A stretch of DNA of 64,000 nt, from contig KB310391.1 in the NCBI GenBank assembly GCA_000328365.1, positions 143,551 through 207,550 of the forward strand. The letters run 5' to 3'. This DNA is from Capitella teleta (taxonomy: Eukaryota > Annelida > Polychaeta > Capitellidae). Under the pieces are notes generated by a model, which had not been told where the DNA came from, ran no database searches, and saw only the letters and a program-made list of their open reading frames with translations. Positions 52,991-64,000 of this stretch are shown piece by piece (position 1 is the stretch's first letter; each line of letters starts with the position of its first letter). The position numbers were made by a program, and so were the translations under genes.

Positions 52991-53538
52991 TATTATGACA
53001 TCTAAGTACTAATACTAATTAATTAAGTGATATAAATTAGTAAGATAAACAACGCTTTGTCGTAATTATGAAATTATCAAATTATTTAAAGAAAACGACT
53101 AAAATAACAAACATAATTGAAAAGATCAGACGCTACTGTAAATATGAATAATGATAATAATATTTGGGGTACATAGCACGGTTTTAGAGGAGAGAGAATT
53201 TTTGTAATGCATTGCACAAGGTTGATAGATCTCAATTACTTGTAAATATACTTTTGAATCACCCTTTATTATAAGTGCCTTCATAATTAGTTCAATGCTC
53301 AACCATGGATGTGTTAGCTGGATGTTTTACTTTAAAGTCAACCGAATACTGACTGGTTGAATAAATTTAAATTATTGATTTTATTCTCTATATTTTTTTG
53401 AGCTTTGGTCTATACTTTACAATAGCTGACTCAGTTGCTGCTGGTTATTCATTAAAGTAATACATGTATTTCCATAATTATAACAAGAACTAATCGCTTC
53501 TGAACATGCATCCTAAGATATACTTTAAGATATACTTA
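52991..53538. other. Intergenic, AT-rich
   Basis: No gene or repeat recognised. Confidence 0.35.
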
Positions 53539-54410
53539 CAGGGGTCCCAAACAGTCCGGCCCGCGAGGCCCCGCAGAGTGGCCCGCGACCTCACCAGTGA
53601 TTTACTAATCACTTATGCGGGTGTGACCCGCAGTTAACTCTACAAATGAAAACAAAAAATATTAAACTTTTCCCCATCAAAATGTATTTTCTATTTCAAC
53701 TGGAGCACGGGTTATATTCAATCGAGACAATACCATAGAGGATGGATATTATTCCTTTATGAAGATACTCAATTGAGCGAAATAGCACCCCAGTTTGCTT
53801 GATTTGCGACACGCACGATTTGCGATCAAGAATCTTCTCTCAAGGCCATCATTGAAAGCCAGACGGATCGTCATTTCCTCGAAGATGTCAGCAGATGGAG
53901 AGGCAGTAACCTGGATGAAGCTGACCAGAAGTCGCCTATGTTCACAGCTAAAATGGCGCCAACCTCATGGACCTGATTAAGCTCTCTTTGTGTTCAATGA
54001 ACCAGACATCTCCTCATTAGTCCTTGATTTGCAACCTCATGTTTTACATGCAATTACTTAGGGTTCTCATCAGAGCATTAAAGTAATACATTCCTACGAA
54101 TTAAACTGTGTTTAAATCATTCTGAGAGTGTCAAATTTGCATGTTTTAGCAATATTAAATGAAAATTTTCCCGGGTGCATGCCCCGACCCCCCCCCCTCC
54201 CTAGGTTAGTTACGCGCCCTCGGCGCTAGCTAGGGTTTGGCTCCAATGAGCACTTTCATTCTGGCGGCCAAGTGAGGACTATGTCAGCATGATTAAAATT
54301 GGGGAAAATGTTGAATTATATGTATTTCTATCGGTTCAGTATTTTCCTTCCCGCGGGATACTCTGAGGTTTACTCTCTGACCCTTGCCCTGAAAAGCGTG
54401 GGGACCCCTG
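53539..54410. mobile_element. Possible non-autonomous hAT-like element
   Basis: The left end CAGGGGTCCCAAACAGTCCG and the reversed right end CAGGGGTCCCCACG share CAGGGGTCCC, a common hAT terminus. The left part is rich in GGCCCGCG words, also typical. No intact transposase, and no 8-base duplication is recognisable (TATACTTA against GTATGGAA), so it is either old or wrongly bounded. Confidence 0.45.
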
Positions 54411-55040
54411 GTATGGAAATGAGATATGAAAAATGTGGAGATGAGAACTGCCTGATCTGCAGACCAGCAGAAGAAAGATGTGTTGGCGACAAGTTGCGCG
54501 GGAATCAAAGTTTCGATTTTCTATCACGCTCGGCCGTATTAACGATATAGGAAGGCGAATGGATGAATGAATCGCCGAAAAATATAGTGCAATTTCACTT
54601 GACTCTCTCCCTCGAGATATATTGGCGGATTAGACTTCACATGACACGAACTGAAGCATATGAAGTATATTTCATGGATGCTATTTCAATAATATTTTGA
54701 ATCCTTTCAAATTTATCACTGAATGGATAATCCTCATGTTGTGGGCGATAATAGATAATACATAGATCTATTTGTATGTCTGATAACGATTTGAACAATA
54801 CTGAGGCGACCTTTCGATCACTTTCATATTAAACTTAAAGGCCTCCAAATCTCTTCTGAATACCTAGAAATACTCCGTGTTCATTGCATTCTGAAATATT
54901 GATGGATTTCAATGTATCCAATCATAACGCACCTCATAATGATGTTTTCAGATAAAACAACTAAAAGCTGACTGAGGAAGCGTTTCATTGCAACTTGCGT
55001 TCCTTACGACGTTACGTTATCCCATATTTCCCATGTAGAT
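54411..55040. other. Upstream region of ZCCHC4
   Basis: Intergenic. The word TGCGTTATGATT occurs on the minus strand at about 54902-54913, about 130 bases before the ZCCHC4 start codon. No other signal seen. Confidence 0.4.
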
Positions 55041-57253
55041 ATGGCTCGACGCGGAACGGGAGTTGAAGTTCTTCCCGAATATCTCCTTGATGCCGAAACT
55101 CCGACTTGTCCTCACGGTAAAGCAAAAAGCGTGGATCACTCTTCAAGGCTTCAGTATTTTTTTTTTTTTTGTACTTGTCAGGACCGATGATGCTGTTTGA
55201 GCGCTTGAACACCAAAGACCCCACAACGGTTGAGACATTCTATGCTTGCTCAGCCAACAGGGAAAGAAACGATTGCCCATTTTATCTGAAGAAAGGCGAC
55301 AAAATATCCGCTGCTAAAACAGAAGCATGGAAACAAATCATCGCAGATTCTCAACCAAAGTATTCACATGCGGAATTATATTCAAGGTTTGTTTAATTAA
55401 ATGATATCTAATATTAAAATTTCCTGTGATGAATTTCTATTTATCATTATAGGTTGGTAAAGTTGCAGGAGAATCCGGGGAATAAACGCCAGTGTTGCCT
55501 GACATGCGGTGAGCTGCTGATTGGTGAAGCATGTGACCACAAAGACCACAGATTATCTCATCAACTGAGCGATCAAGATTTGCGATCACCAACCAAGTTT
55601 CTGACTCCGTTGAGTGGTAATAGCACTAACGCTGTTAGTTAAACAATTCAGTGGTTTCTCTGTTTAATTGTGCCCTGTGTTCCTTCAGCAATATCTCTTC
55701 TCAGACAAATCAGTTGATTTCACAGTTTCTCTTTTGGAAGATTTGAAAGTGACTAAAGTTCTATGTGTTGGTGCTCCAAGGTAAGGACAAACAATAATTT
55801 TTGGATCTAAGATATTGTTTTTGCATGGACAGAATAAAAAATGTAGTATAAATTATTATATTTATTCCGATTTCAGAATTCACGAGGAACTTTGCCAGAG
55901 CTTCCCACACATTGGCAGCTTCCTCCTTGACCTTGATCCCCGACTTGTGAGTTGATTTCACTTTGGATAACCCCAAAAGCAACACCTCCTCTGACGGCAG
56001 CAACAGTTCCACTCCCTTGAGGCACTCTGCAGATACAACATGTTCAACCATCATTTCTTTGATGGCAAAACAGCACAAGATAATTACAAATCCTTTCTCT
56101 CGAAAGACATCAGTCGGATTATGATTGTGATGGACCCTCCATTTGGGGGTCTCATTGACTCCCTCGCATTCAACCTTCGCCGGATTTTGAAGGACATCCG
56201 ATCCAGTTTACAAGGTTTGCACACACACTGAATTCGTTTTTCTAAGTCTCAGAAGTTTTCTTTCATCAGTCGAGCAGGATGTATATGTTTTGTGGTTCTT
56301 TCCGTATTTTATGGAGCAGCGAATAATTGAGAAGTTCCCTGACTTCACTATGTTGGATTACAAGGTTCTAAATCGCAACATCTTTTCTTTTTGGAGTTTT
56401 AATTTTAATTTTCAGGTTGATTACGACAATCATGCTGATTTTAAGAGTCGTGACTCTGGTGGCTCCAAGCATGGCTCACCCGTCCGAATATTCACTAATG
56501 TTCCCCCTGAGCGAGTCGTTTTACCCGAGTCTGAAGGCTACAAGTGGGTTCTATTGATTGAATATATTTATATGAAATTATTTTCTCCGTGATAGATTTT
56601 GCGCAAAATGCAAGCGATTCGTGTCCCGAGAGAACCAGCATTGCCCTGAATGTGATGCATGCACTTCAAAGGTATATTTTAATTTTTTACTCAGACCTTT
56701 TCTTGAGTTTCTTATTATATAATGTTTATTACAGGATGGTCGAACATACTTTCACTGCTTCAAATGCAAGCGTTGTGTGAAGCCCTCAAAACAGCATTGT
56801 GACTCTTGCAATCTGTGCCAGTTGCCAGGTCACAAATGTGGACAGCCCGTCGCTCAAGGTCATCATAACCTCTCCTCTAAAACTCTACTTTCTGCAAGAA
56901 TACTGAGACCCCTTTGAGAGCCCCCTATATTGTGAATAATGCATGCTTGTACCTTGTTTCACCTTCTATAATTGAAGCTCCGCCAACTGAACTCATAATT
57001 CTCTGCCGTAACATTGAATCATTTTTACAGGCTGTTTCATTTGTGGAGATTTACAGCACAAGAAATCCCGCTGTCCCAAAAGGAAACGACTGTCAAACGA
57101 AAGCGAAAGGTAAAGGAACAAAAATTCATTTGGTTCATTTGGATTAAGATGTTATTGCAATATTTTTGCAGAGAAATTGGGAAAAAGAAAAAGAATGCTG
57201 CCTCACATAAGAAGAAGAGGAAGGAGCTGGTTGATTCTATAAAGAATAAATAA
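55041..57253 (+). CDS. ZCCHC4: ZCCHC4, 28S rRNA N6-adenine methyltransferase
   Basis: In animals ZCCHC4 places m6A on 28S rRNA in the nucleolus. Twelve exons: 55041-55116, 55182-55386, 55453-55633, 55689-55780, 55877-55946, 56007-56214, 56270-56364, 56416-56543, 56596-56671, 56735-56858, 57031-57109, 57172-57253. All joins are in phase; 471 residues (human about 513). A GRF-type zinc finger opens the protein ([17 protein letters not shown]). [12 protein letters not shown] and [14 protein letters not shown] lead to the catalytic DPPF (251-254). FPYFMEQRI and [10 protein letters not shown] follow. Then come paired-Cys zinc knuckles ([20 protein letters not shown]), the CCHC knuckle [14 protein letters not shown] (420-433) and a lysine-rich tail. 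Introns are 51-172 bases. Exon 3 needs the weaker donor GCT/GTTAGT at 55634. AATAAA overlaps the stop codon. Confidence 0.95.
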
Positions 57254-58125
57254 ATATTGCTTATTTCCTGTTCTTCTCTGTGGGGAATCATCTCTCTTAT
57301 TGATCGTGGTTTTTACTTCTGGAAAAGTATTCTCAGATTATCCTATTTGAACTGCATTATGATTGAGTGTTATCTACATGTGTTAAGTAATACATGTACT
57401 GTATATCTCTGGTAAATTATTTGTCAATTTCCCGATGCAGTACTTCATTAGGATTGTGTGCTTTGCAAACAATTTTCAAGATCTAAGATTCCAAGACTTA
57501 CAGAGTACACAGTAAGATCTTTGCTATTGATCAATGTTACCTTTCTGTACTAAGAACTTTTCCTTTGTGTGTCCCAAGATAGAAGTCTATCATGATTTTG
57601 CTATGGTGATTAAATATTATTAAATACTAAATAGGACATGAGATGTTATTGGATAGCAAATCTTAGCTAGCATTTTAGCAATTGTTATTTATATAATGTT
57701 CTCATTAAATATTACACTCAACTATCTATAGAGCAGATATGAAATTAATATTGAAGTTGTTATGAGACTTGCAATAGTTTTAACTTACTCTTTTTTTTCC
57801 AAGGACACAGAATTTAGAAATAATAGATTAATTACAAATCGAAGGATTGCATTGATGGGAATCATTGTGTTGCATGTCCGTTAAAAGCCAGCAGATTAAA
57901 AACGGATGAAATAAATCAGTGAATTGCGGAAACCCTCAAATCAATCAATAGACAGGAGGCCGTTTCACCTGAGTTCCAACTCCGCACACGGTTCATTGAT
58001 TTCTCCACCCAAATCGATACTTGTTCGTGTTAGGGCGCAGTGGAGCGTGAAGGCTGTCGCATAGCTGACCCATTATTCGAAGCACCGAGTATATAGAAGT
58101 GCAGATACGACAGGATTTCTTTTGA
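57254..58125. other. Between ZCCHC4 and the GPCR gene
   Basis: AT-rich 3' region of ZCCHC4, then the GPCR leader. A TACGACAG acceptor-like site just before 58112 may end a leader intron. No other feature. Confidence 0.4.
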
Positions 58126-60225
58126 ATGTGTGTTCCTCATGAAATTACCATGACATCAGCATCTTCGGCTTCCACCGCTGACTTAGCGGATCCGGTGACC
58201 CCCAACTCGTCATTACTCGTCACTGGAACGGGGGATCTAGCGGCAAGGGCCACTCTTCTGTCACTTTTCCTCATCGTGGGTGTTGTTGTGAATTGTGTTC
58301 TCGTGGCCACCATTGCGCAGAGCAGACGCCTGCAGCGGGTCACAATCAACCTCTTCATTATCAGTGTCTGCGTGGGTAACCTCCTGGAATGTCTCATCAA
58401 CATGCCTCTCATCCTGGGGGCGACGATTCGCGAGACATGGGACTACGGTAACTTTTTATGCAAAGTCAACGCTTGCCTCACTCAACTCGTAACCATCAAT
58501 GTGGTATTCGGACTCTTTCTTATGACTCTAGATCGCTTCCTGGTCATCCGGTATCCAGGCAAGTCCATCTTGACCATTGCCAAAGCCCGAGGGTTGATAG
58601 TGTACGGCTGGATACACGCGACCGCCTTCAGTCTCCCCCTGGTTGTAGACACAACCGTCGAGGTAACGGCGTTCCCTGCGCGATATTCGTGTTCCATCCA
58701 AGCAGGAGCCCCGCTCCTTTACGTGGCCTTCACTTCCCTCCTGGGCATCCTTCTTCCTCTTCTAGTCATCATCACGTTCTACGTCTTCATCATCAGAGCT
58801 GGGATCAAGGAACGGAAGAGAAAAACCCAACAAAGCTACGCTGAAGAGGCTACGTTCGAAAGCAGCCGACTTCATGCCGAGTTGAGCGCCGCCAAATACG
58901 TCGGTTTGCTTGTTCTCGCGTGGGCCATTCTACAAGGGCCATACCTAACCTTGACCTATGTGGAACAATACAGAACAACGTCAGAAATCGAAGCCTCTCT
59001 CTTACTTGACTTTGACTACCCATGGGAGATGGAACTCGCCTTCACTTGGATGCGTCTCAGCTTCCCGATGTTCATCCCGATACTTACGTTTTGTTGGATG
59101 AAAGAGGTTTGGCAACGCTTCAAGAATTTCGTCCTGTGTCGGAAGAGCAATCTCATCGTTGATGCGTCACCCATGGATTCGCCCGGTCACCATAGTAACA
59201 ACAATAAACATGAGGTTGAATTGGAGACGTCCCTGGCAGTGCCGGTGATCTTTGCCACCGACGAAGGACTCCACTTCCAGACGTTCACCAAGAGAGACCC
59301 TTGCAACACAGAAGAGACCCAGATCCCCGATGGCTACCCATACATGGAAATCAATGGCTCCCAGATCCTCACATCCAGGAAGTGTGACATCTATGGCTCC
59401 CGAGATTTCGTCCAAATTCGCGAGCTAGATGAAGACACAAGTGACTACGACTCGCACGGAGATCTGGATCCCTTGTCTAACTCAAACGGGATTTCGATAG
59501 CCTCTGGTCAGTCTGCTGAAATGACCAACGAAGCCTTTCAAGAGGATGGAAAGGATGACATTAAAAAACAAACTGACCAACAGAACACCCTAATTCAACA
59601 AGATACAAAGAAAACGGGAAGGAGGAAAAAGATGGACAAACATGATTTGGATAGAAGGGACAATGACTCGGGAAGAGGATCTCTCCAGGGGAGTCAAGGA
59701 AGACAACATTCGGATGAGCCTCCCCACTTACCACCGGAGGGCGCCACGCAAACTGAGGAAGAGAAACCCCCTCAGAATCCCACTCTTAAGCCGAAGAAGC
59801 GGAAGAAGAAAGTACACGACGAGAGAGCACAAGTAAATTCAGACATTGGCGGAGGCTCGAAGCCAGTACCCGCGCCTAGAGTCAAAGTTCCCAACGACAA
59901 CAAGAAGAAGAAGCGAAGAGACCAAGAGCTGAGACCCTCTGATAGCACTCGCGAAGTGAGTAACAACCTGGAGGGAAGTCTGACCAAGGATGCTGCTGTG
60001 CAGTGTAGGACTAAAGAGAAATACGTCGTAGGTCCTGAGATGGACGAGGAGCCTCGTGTTGTTAAAAAGGCCATACGAAAAGACAGGCCTCTATCCGATG
60101 CACCCTACCCTATGGTGAATTACAAAGACATGCACATATTGACCGCAAAAGCTGTGTCGGAAAGAGTGCATATTGCGCCGAGGACACCCGACGCCTCGGT
60201 CGATGACATCATTACTTTAAACTAG
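58126..60225 (+). CDS. Rhodopsin-family G protein-coupled receptor with long basic tail
   Basis: 699 residues in one exon. Seven membrane helices lie at about 41-64, 72-97, 110-135, 153-174, 196-224, 253-277 and 303-325. N56 (VGVVVNCVLV) is position 1.50. C112 and C189 can form the usual disulfide. NSS at 27 is a possible glycosylation site. Motif changes: DRF (135-137) for DRY, E88 near the usual helix-2 aspartate, LQGPY in helix 6 for CWxP, and FIPILTF in helix 7 for NPxxY. C338 may be palmitoylated. The C-terminal tail of about 360 residues is hydrophilic with Lys/Arg clusters (KPKKRKKK, NKKKKRR) and a proline motif VPAPRVKVP. The ATG at 58150 (ACCATGA) is a better start context than 58126. 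An orphan receptor; ligand not predictable. AATAAA for polyadenylation at about 60411. Confidence 0.88.
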   Translation: MCVPHEITMTSASSASTADLADPVTPNSSLLVTGTGDLAARATLLSLFLIVGVVVNCVLVATIAQSRRLQRVTINLFIISVCVGNLLECLINMPLILGATIRETWDYGNFLCKVNACLTQLVTINVVFGLFLMTLDRFLVIRYPGKSILTIAKARGLIVYGWIHATAFSLPLVVDTTVEVTAFPARYSCSIQAGAPLLYVAFTSLLGILLPLLVIITFYVFIIRAGIKERKRKTQQSYAEEATFESSRLHAELSAAKYVGLLVLAWAILQGPYLTLTYVEQYRTTSEIEASLLLDFDYPWEMELAFTWMRLSFPMFIPILTFCWMKEVWQRFKNFVLCRKSNLIVDASPMDSPGHHSNNNKHEVELETSLAVPVIFATDEGLHFQTFTKRDPCNTEETQIPDGYPYMEINGSQILTSRKCDIYGSRDFVQIRELDEDTSDYDSHGDLDPLSNSNGISIASGQSAEMTNEAFQEDGKDDIKKQTDQQNTLIQQDTKKTGRRKKMDKHDLDRRDNDSGRGSLQGSQGRQHSDEPPHLPPEGATQTEEEKPPQNPTLKPKKRKKKVHDERAQVNSDIGGGSKPVPAPRVKVPNDNKKKKRRDQELRPSDSTREVSNNLEGSLTKDAAVQCRTKEKYVVGPEMDEEPRVVKKAIRKDRPLSDAPYPMVNYKDMHILTAKAVSERVHIAPRTPDASVDDIITLN

Positions 60226-61775
60226 ATATTCGTGTGATCTCGACAGATTGTGATCTCAAAGATTGTGCTAACATTTTGTGGATTATAATTATAAAAACAG
60301 TCACATTCACGTGTAACAATGTTGATGCTCATTCAAGTGTAATAATTATATACGTACCTGTTTACGTATTGTAGACGTCTACATGTACACGAAGTTGACA
60401 TGTACTGAAAAATAAAATATTGCGGAACAAAACTTTCATCGACGGTATCGCCACAGAGGAAGAATATCTTTATGGTATATAGCTGTGTCAAACATCGGAC
60501 GTCAATTACGTGTACTATATTACTGTATCAGTGGACGCTGTGAAGACCAGAAAATTCTAGCGCTAACCAGATTAACGTCTTCCTTTTCTCAGTCGTTAAT
60601 GATCTATGGTGAATGGAACCACTCTATAAGAAACATAATGCCCAAAATACCCATATCATCGAATTTAATTCAACATCGGCGTATGTTTAATATACGTACC
60701 GCATGTCATCTCTTTTACGTATCTCTGCTTTGTAATGACGGCACGGGCTTCTTAAAAGGTCGCATATTATTATCATTATCTGATATATTTTCACAGGCAT
60801 GCACTAATTAACTTCCAAATCGAAACCAAAACTGCGAATTGTCGTCCGATTTTGCGCGCGCTTTTCCTTTTATGCCTGGCAGGCAATGTAGTAATTATTA
60901 CACAGCAACCGAGGCAAATGGCGATACTCACAGCAAATTAACATAATACGATACTGGTGATTGCTATTTTTATGGGTTAGTAACCTTCAGCGGTCAGAAT
61001 ATCGCCGATTCCAGGATTAATTGATCATAATAAGTAATTAGTATCGATGGAAAGCGGGGTGGATAATGGTTCTAATCGGTGCGTAGTATATGCCAATGAC
61101 TTTCCTGGGGCTAAGATGGAAGGTGTTTTGTCCCACTTCACATTGTGTTTAGTACATGTTAGCATACTATAGGGACTTCATTGCAGTGTGTCAGCGTGTT
61201 CAGAATATATTGCACGAATGTTCATGGTAATAAAGATATCTGAGATCTTTATTATCATACAACTGTATTGATTTATGTGTGTAAATGTGCTCAAGTTTCA
61301 ATTCTAAAGGTCAATGACTGTTAACCGTATAGACATGAGACTATTCCATGTTCATGACACATTTTCAATATTGCAAATCTATTTTGAGAACATTTAGAAT
61401 CGTCAAAACAAACAATCTGTTCAGTAAATAATTAATAATACCGCGATCGCAAGGATCCGATCGATAAGCAGAAGTTGGCAGACGAATTAACTATTAGCCG
61501 GAATAGGAACCAACTGCATTCTTCAATACTTAAATACATGAACATGTACATGCACATTCTACGAATTTCCCTTCCAACTTTTATGAACTTGTACACGTAT
61601 TTAATTGCTTTTTAATTAATGCCATAGTACATATATATCATTCCCATCAAACCACCATGATATGTAGATTAGGAATACAATTTTGTAGAAAATAGAGTAA
61701 TTGATACCTATTATGGCATGTAGGATAAATTCAATTTAGATAAGTGTTGTACATATACACAGCATTCTATATATT
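60226..61775. other. GPCR 3' region and intergenic
   Basis: GPCR 3' untranslated region to about 60430, then AT-rich intergenic sequence. The plus-strand frame at 60485-60811 has no recognisable domain. No repeat identified. Confidence 0.4.
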
Positions 61776-61791
61776 CATGGAAATTGATGAT

Positions 61792-62100
61792 GAGTGAGTG
61801 AGTGATGGGGTTTTACGGCTCCAACCAACCCATTCGGGTGATACGGGCGCCAGAACAGAAGGCCCGGGACCGGGGTTTCCCCCTACTGTTATCGATAAAT
61901 CCCAAGGGTTCTTTATCCTGCATACTACCATAGACAGTAGTACACAGCGCCCGGCCTTGTTACGCAGTTGGGCAGCACTGCAGAGTCACTGAAGAATCAC
62001 AATTGTAATTCACAATCATAATGCCCGTGGCCTGATCGGGTCTCGAACCCGGGACCTCGACCCCCACCGTCGGCATAGGATTGTAGTCAGCGGTTTAACC
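61792..62100 (-). repeat. tRNA-derived SINE
   Basis: Minus-strand copy: B box GGTTCGAGACC, shared body and a CACTCACTCATCA tail. It lacks the first part of the tRNA-like head. A perfect 16-base duplication CATGGAAATTGATGAT flanks it (61776-61791 and 62101-62116). Confidence 0.93.
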
Positions 62101-62116
62101 CATGGAAATTGATGAT

Positions 62117-62913
62117 CAAATGCACCAAATCAACATGCATCACTACAGCATATACGCCTCACCCACAGTCTCACTCGTATTACGCGTAGTTTACGAGAAT
62201 GCGGTGTTAGGCCGTAGGAAGTACTCTTGTCTCGACAGTCACGTATATCATATATGTGCTCCAATAATGGCCTGATCAGACGAGAAAATCCAATCATAGC
62301 ACAATTTAGAGGCGCAGATTGAGCAATCCAAGATTACAATCGGCTCAAGAACTAAATGGAACTAAGTCGATTACAAGTTAGGCCCTACTTAGTGGCTCCG
62401 GCCCCTGTGGATCCAGGGTCCTGAAAATTCTCGCTAGTCGGGCGAGGTAATCCCCAGACCTTCGCTTGGGATAAAGTAATGAACTCTAGATAGCCTCAGT
62501 GCAGCAATAGAAGCACTGTAAAGTAAAATTCTAAGAAATCAAGAGGATCAGCTAACAGTTAGCTGTTTAATTGATATGTTTAATCGCATCATTATTCAAT
62601 GTGCAACTGTACCGGGAAAGATACTATTTCATTCACAGACAATTCATTCAGCTGCTGGATTAGGCAAGAAGGGGCCTACCGGTATATATTATATCCGTTG
62701 CACTGAAACTAACATTTTACTATTATTCAAACAGTTTATGTTTTTTTAAGCCAATCAAACTGATATTGTATATTAATGAAGATGACCAAAGAGAGTGATG
62801 TTGAGAATTCAATTTTATTTCAATCAAAAGATGAGATGTTCCAGAATTCAGATGGCAATAATGGCGCAAAGTAGGGCTAAGAAATTAAAAATGGCCAAAA
62901 GATCATAGGAGAT
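62117..62913. other. Intergenic / peroxiredoxin 3' region
   Basis: No gene seen. A TTTATT on this strand near 62815 would read AATAAA for the minus-strand peroxiredoxin about 100 bases after its stop. Confidence 0.4.
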
Positions 62914-64000
62914 TCACTCGTTGACTTTGCCAAAGTATTCCAAGGAATCAGTTGGGTTTGGCTTAATGGTCTCTGACTCAGAGGTCCAGTTAGCGGGACA
63001 AACTGTGGAGGAGAAATTCAATAATTCTAGATCAGAAATATTTCACGAGAAACTTCAGGTCTGCCTGAAGTATTTGGAGTTTGTGTCTTAATACATTATG
63101 ATGACTGATCTGGCAGAATTGATGGGAGAAAATCATAATGTATTTCAAAATCTCATGGCAAATCAAGGTTACCAGTAGTTAGGCTCAGTCGCACACAGCA
63201 CCTGTTCAATTCAATGTTATTTAAACAATGTTTGTAAACAGAATAAATGAAAAAGAGCCAGAAACTCTTGAGGTGCATATATGATTTAGCTATGCAGCAT
63301 AATAGCCATTGCATTTTTTAATTAATTTTATTGGATTTTCATTAGGAGGTCCTACTAAATAAACTACTCAATACCAACTCCAGGTAGATTTCATCCAGGT
63401 ATAAATTTCACCAAAATTACTGGCATTCTATTTATAGCGCACTGTTGCTTGCTTCAGTTGAAACAATACTAGTATTTTTGTCTCCGTACAACGTCAGCAG
63501 AATCAGAAAATGAATGGATTCAACAAAATGAACATCAACCGTACCTTCACCATGCTTCTCCACAAATTGGAAAGCTTTGATCAGACGAAGAGTTTCATCA
63601 ACCGAGCGTCCAACGGGCAAATCATTGATGGTCACTTGACGAACTGTACCCGTGGGGTCAATGAGGAAGAGGCCCCTGCATGAAGAAATCATCGGTCAGT
63701 TCGGCCTCACACACTCACCAGCTCATTTACCTCAGAGCTATTCCAGCGTTTTCCACAAGAACTCCGTAATCTTTGGAGATGTTTTTGCTGAAGTCTGACA
63801 ACAACGGATACTGTAGTCCACCTAGTCCACCTTGCTGTAAACGTCATACTCAAAGGTTATACAAAGAGGAGTAGAGAGAGTACTAGCCTTTCGTGGCATG
63901 TTAATCCACGCAAGATGGCTGAAGTGAGAGTCGGTTGAGACGCCAACGACTTCAGCGTTGAGTTCCTTGAATTCGTTGATGCGATCACTGAATGCGATGA
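62914..64000 (-). CDS. Typical 2-Cys peroxiredoxin (PRDX1/2 type), 3' part
   Basis: Thiol peroxidase that reduces hydrogen peroxide, recycled by thioredoxin. Only the C-terminal part is here; the exon with the peroxidatic cysteine lies beyond 64000. Exons: 64000-63888 (incomplete), 63834-63731, 63675-63545, 63002-62914. Blocks in order: [90 protein letters not shown] and EVCPANW, which holds the resolving cysteine. The end [16 protein letters not shown] corresponds to the C-terminal YF motif (here EYFGK) linked to sensitivity to overoxidation. The first intron here uses a GC donor (AAG/GCTAGT); this keeps phase 0 and the family sequence continuous. Confidence 0.93.

Noticed and set aside
54299-54550. 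83-codon frame with CxxC-like residues (GDENCLICRP)
   Set aside because: Overlaps the right end of the hAT-like element and shows no family match.

Overview
This is nuclear DNA of an animal with an AT-rich genome and compact genes. Many introns are only about 48-66 bases long, and the genes are of metazoan type: CARD domains joined to a RIG-I-like helicase part, a rhodopsin-type GPCR, and a secreted C-type lectin/thrombospondin-repeat protein. Together with crowded small transposons, this suits a sponge or another early-branching invertebrate. That placement is an inference; there is no rRNA or mitochondrial marker to settle it. I see no bacterial operon, CRISPR array, tRNA or rRNA gene.

Layout. 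1-3.3 kb is intergenic and holds a MITE-like repeat. 3.3-5.0 kb (+) is a serine dehydratase with seven exons. 6.6-8.7 kb (-) is SMYD4 in one coding exon. 8.7-12.9 kb holds a SINE tail and a small inverted-repeat element. 12.9-17.1 kb (-) is a secreted lectin/TSP1 gene with an old LTR-retroelement gag piece in an intron. 17.9-21.2 kb (-) is a GH1 beta-glycosidase with eight exons. 22.36 kb carries a SINE. 24.8-26.3 kb (-) is PARG in one coding exon. 26.7-28.6 kb is a truncated LINE with a roughly 62-bp mini-element beside it and another inside it. 29.5-37.7 kb (+) is an SLC13 transporter with a 5.1-kb first intron. 39.3-44.4 kb is a LINE into which a SINE and a second LINE have inserted. 44.9-46.0 kb is a candidate DNA transposon holding another SINE. 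46.7-50.9 kb (+) is an unusual RIG-I-like gene that keeps two CARDs but has no DExD/H helicase domain. 52.2-53.0 kb is a LINE end and 53.5-54.4 kb a hAT-like element. 55.0-57.3 kb (+) is ZCCHC4 with twelve exons. 58.1-60.2 kb (+) is an intronless GPCR. 61.8 kb carries a SINE. 62.9-64.0 kb (-) is the 3' part of a 2-Cys peroxiredoxin that runs off the window.

The genes do not form a pathway; each looks like a separate housekeeping, transport, signalling or immune gene. What links the window is its repeats. Five copies of one tRNA-derived SINE each lie between 12-16 base target duplications. Several elements sit inside others, which gives a relative order of insertion. The most unusual coding locus is the CARD-CARD/Hel2i gene at 46.7-50.9 kb.
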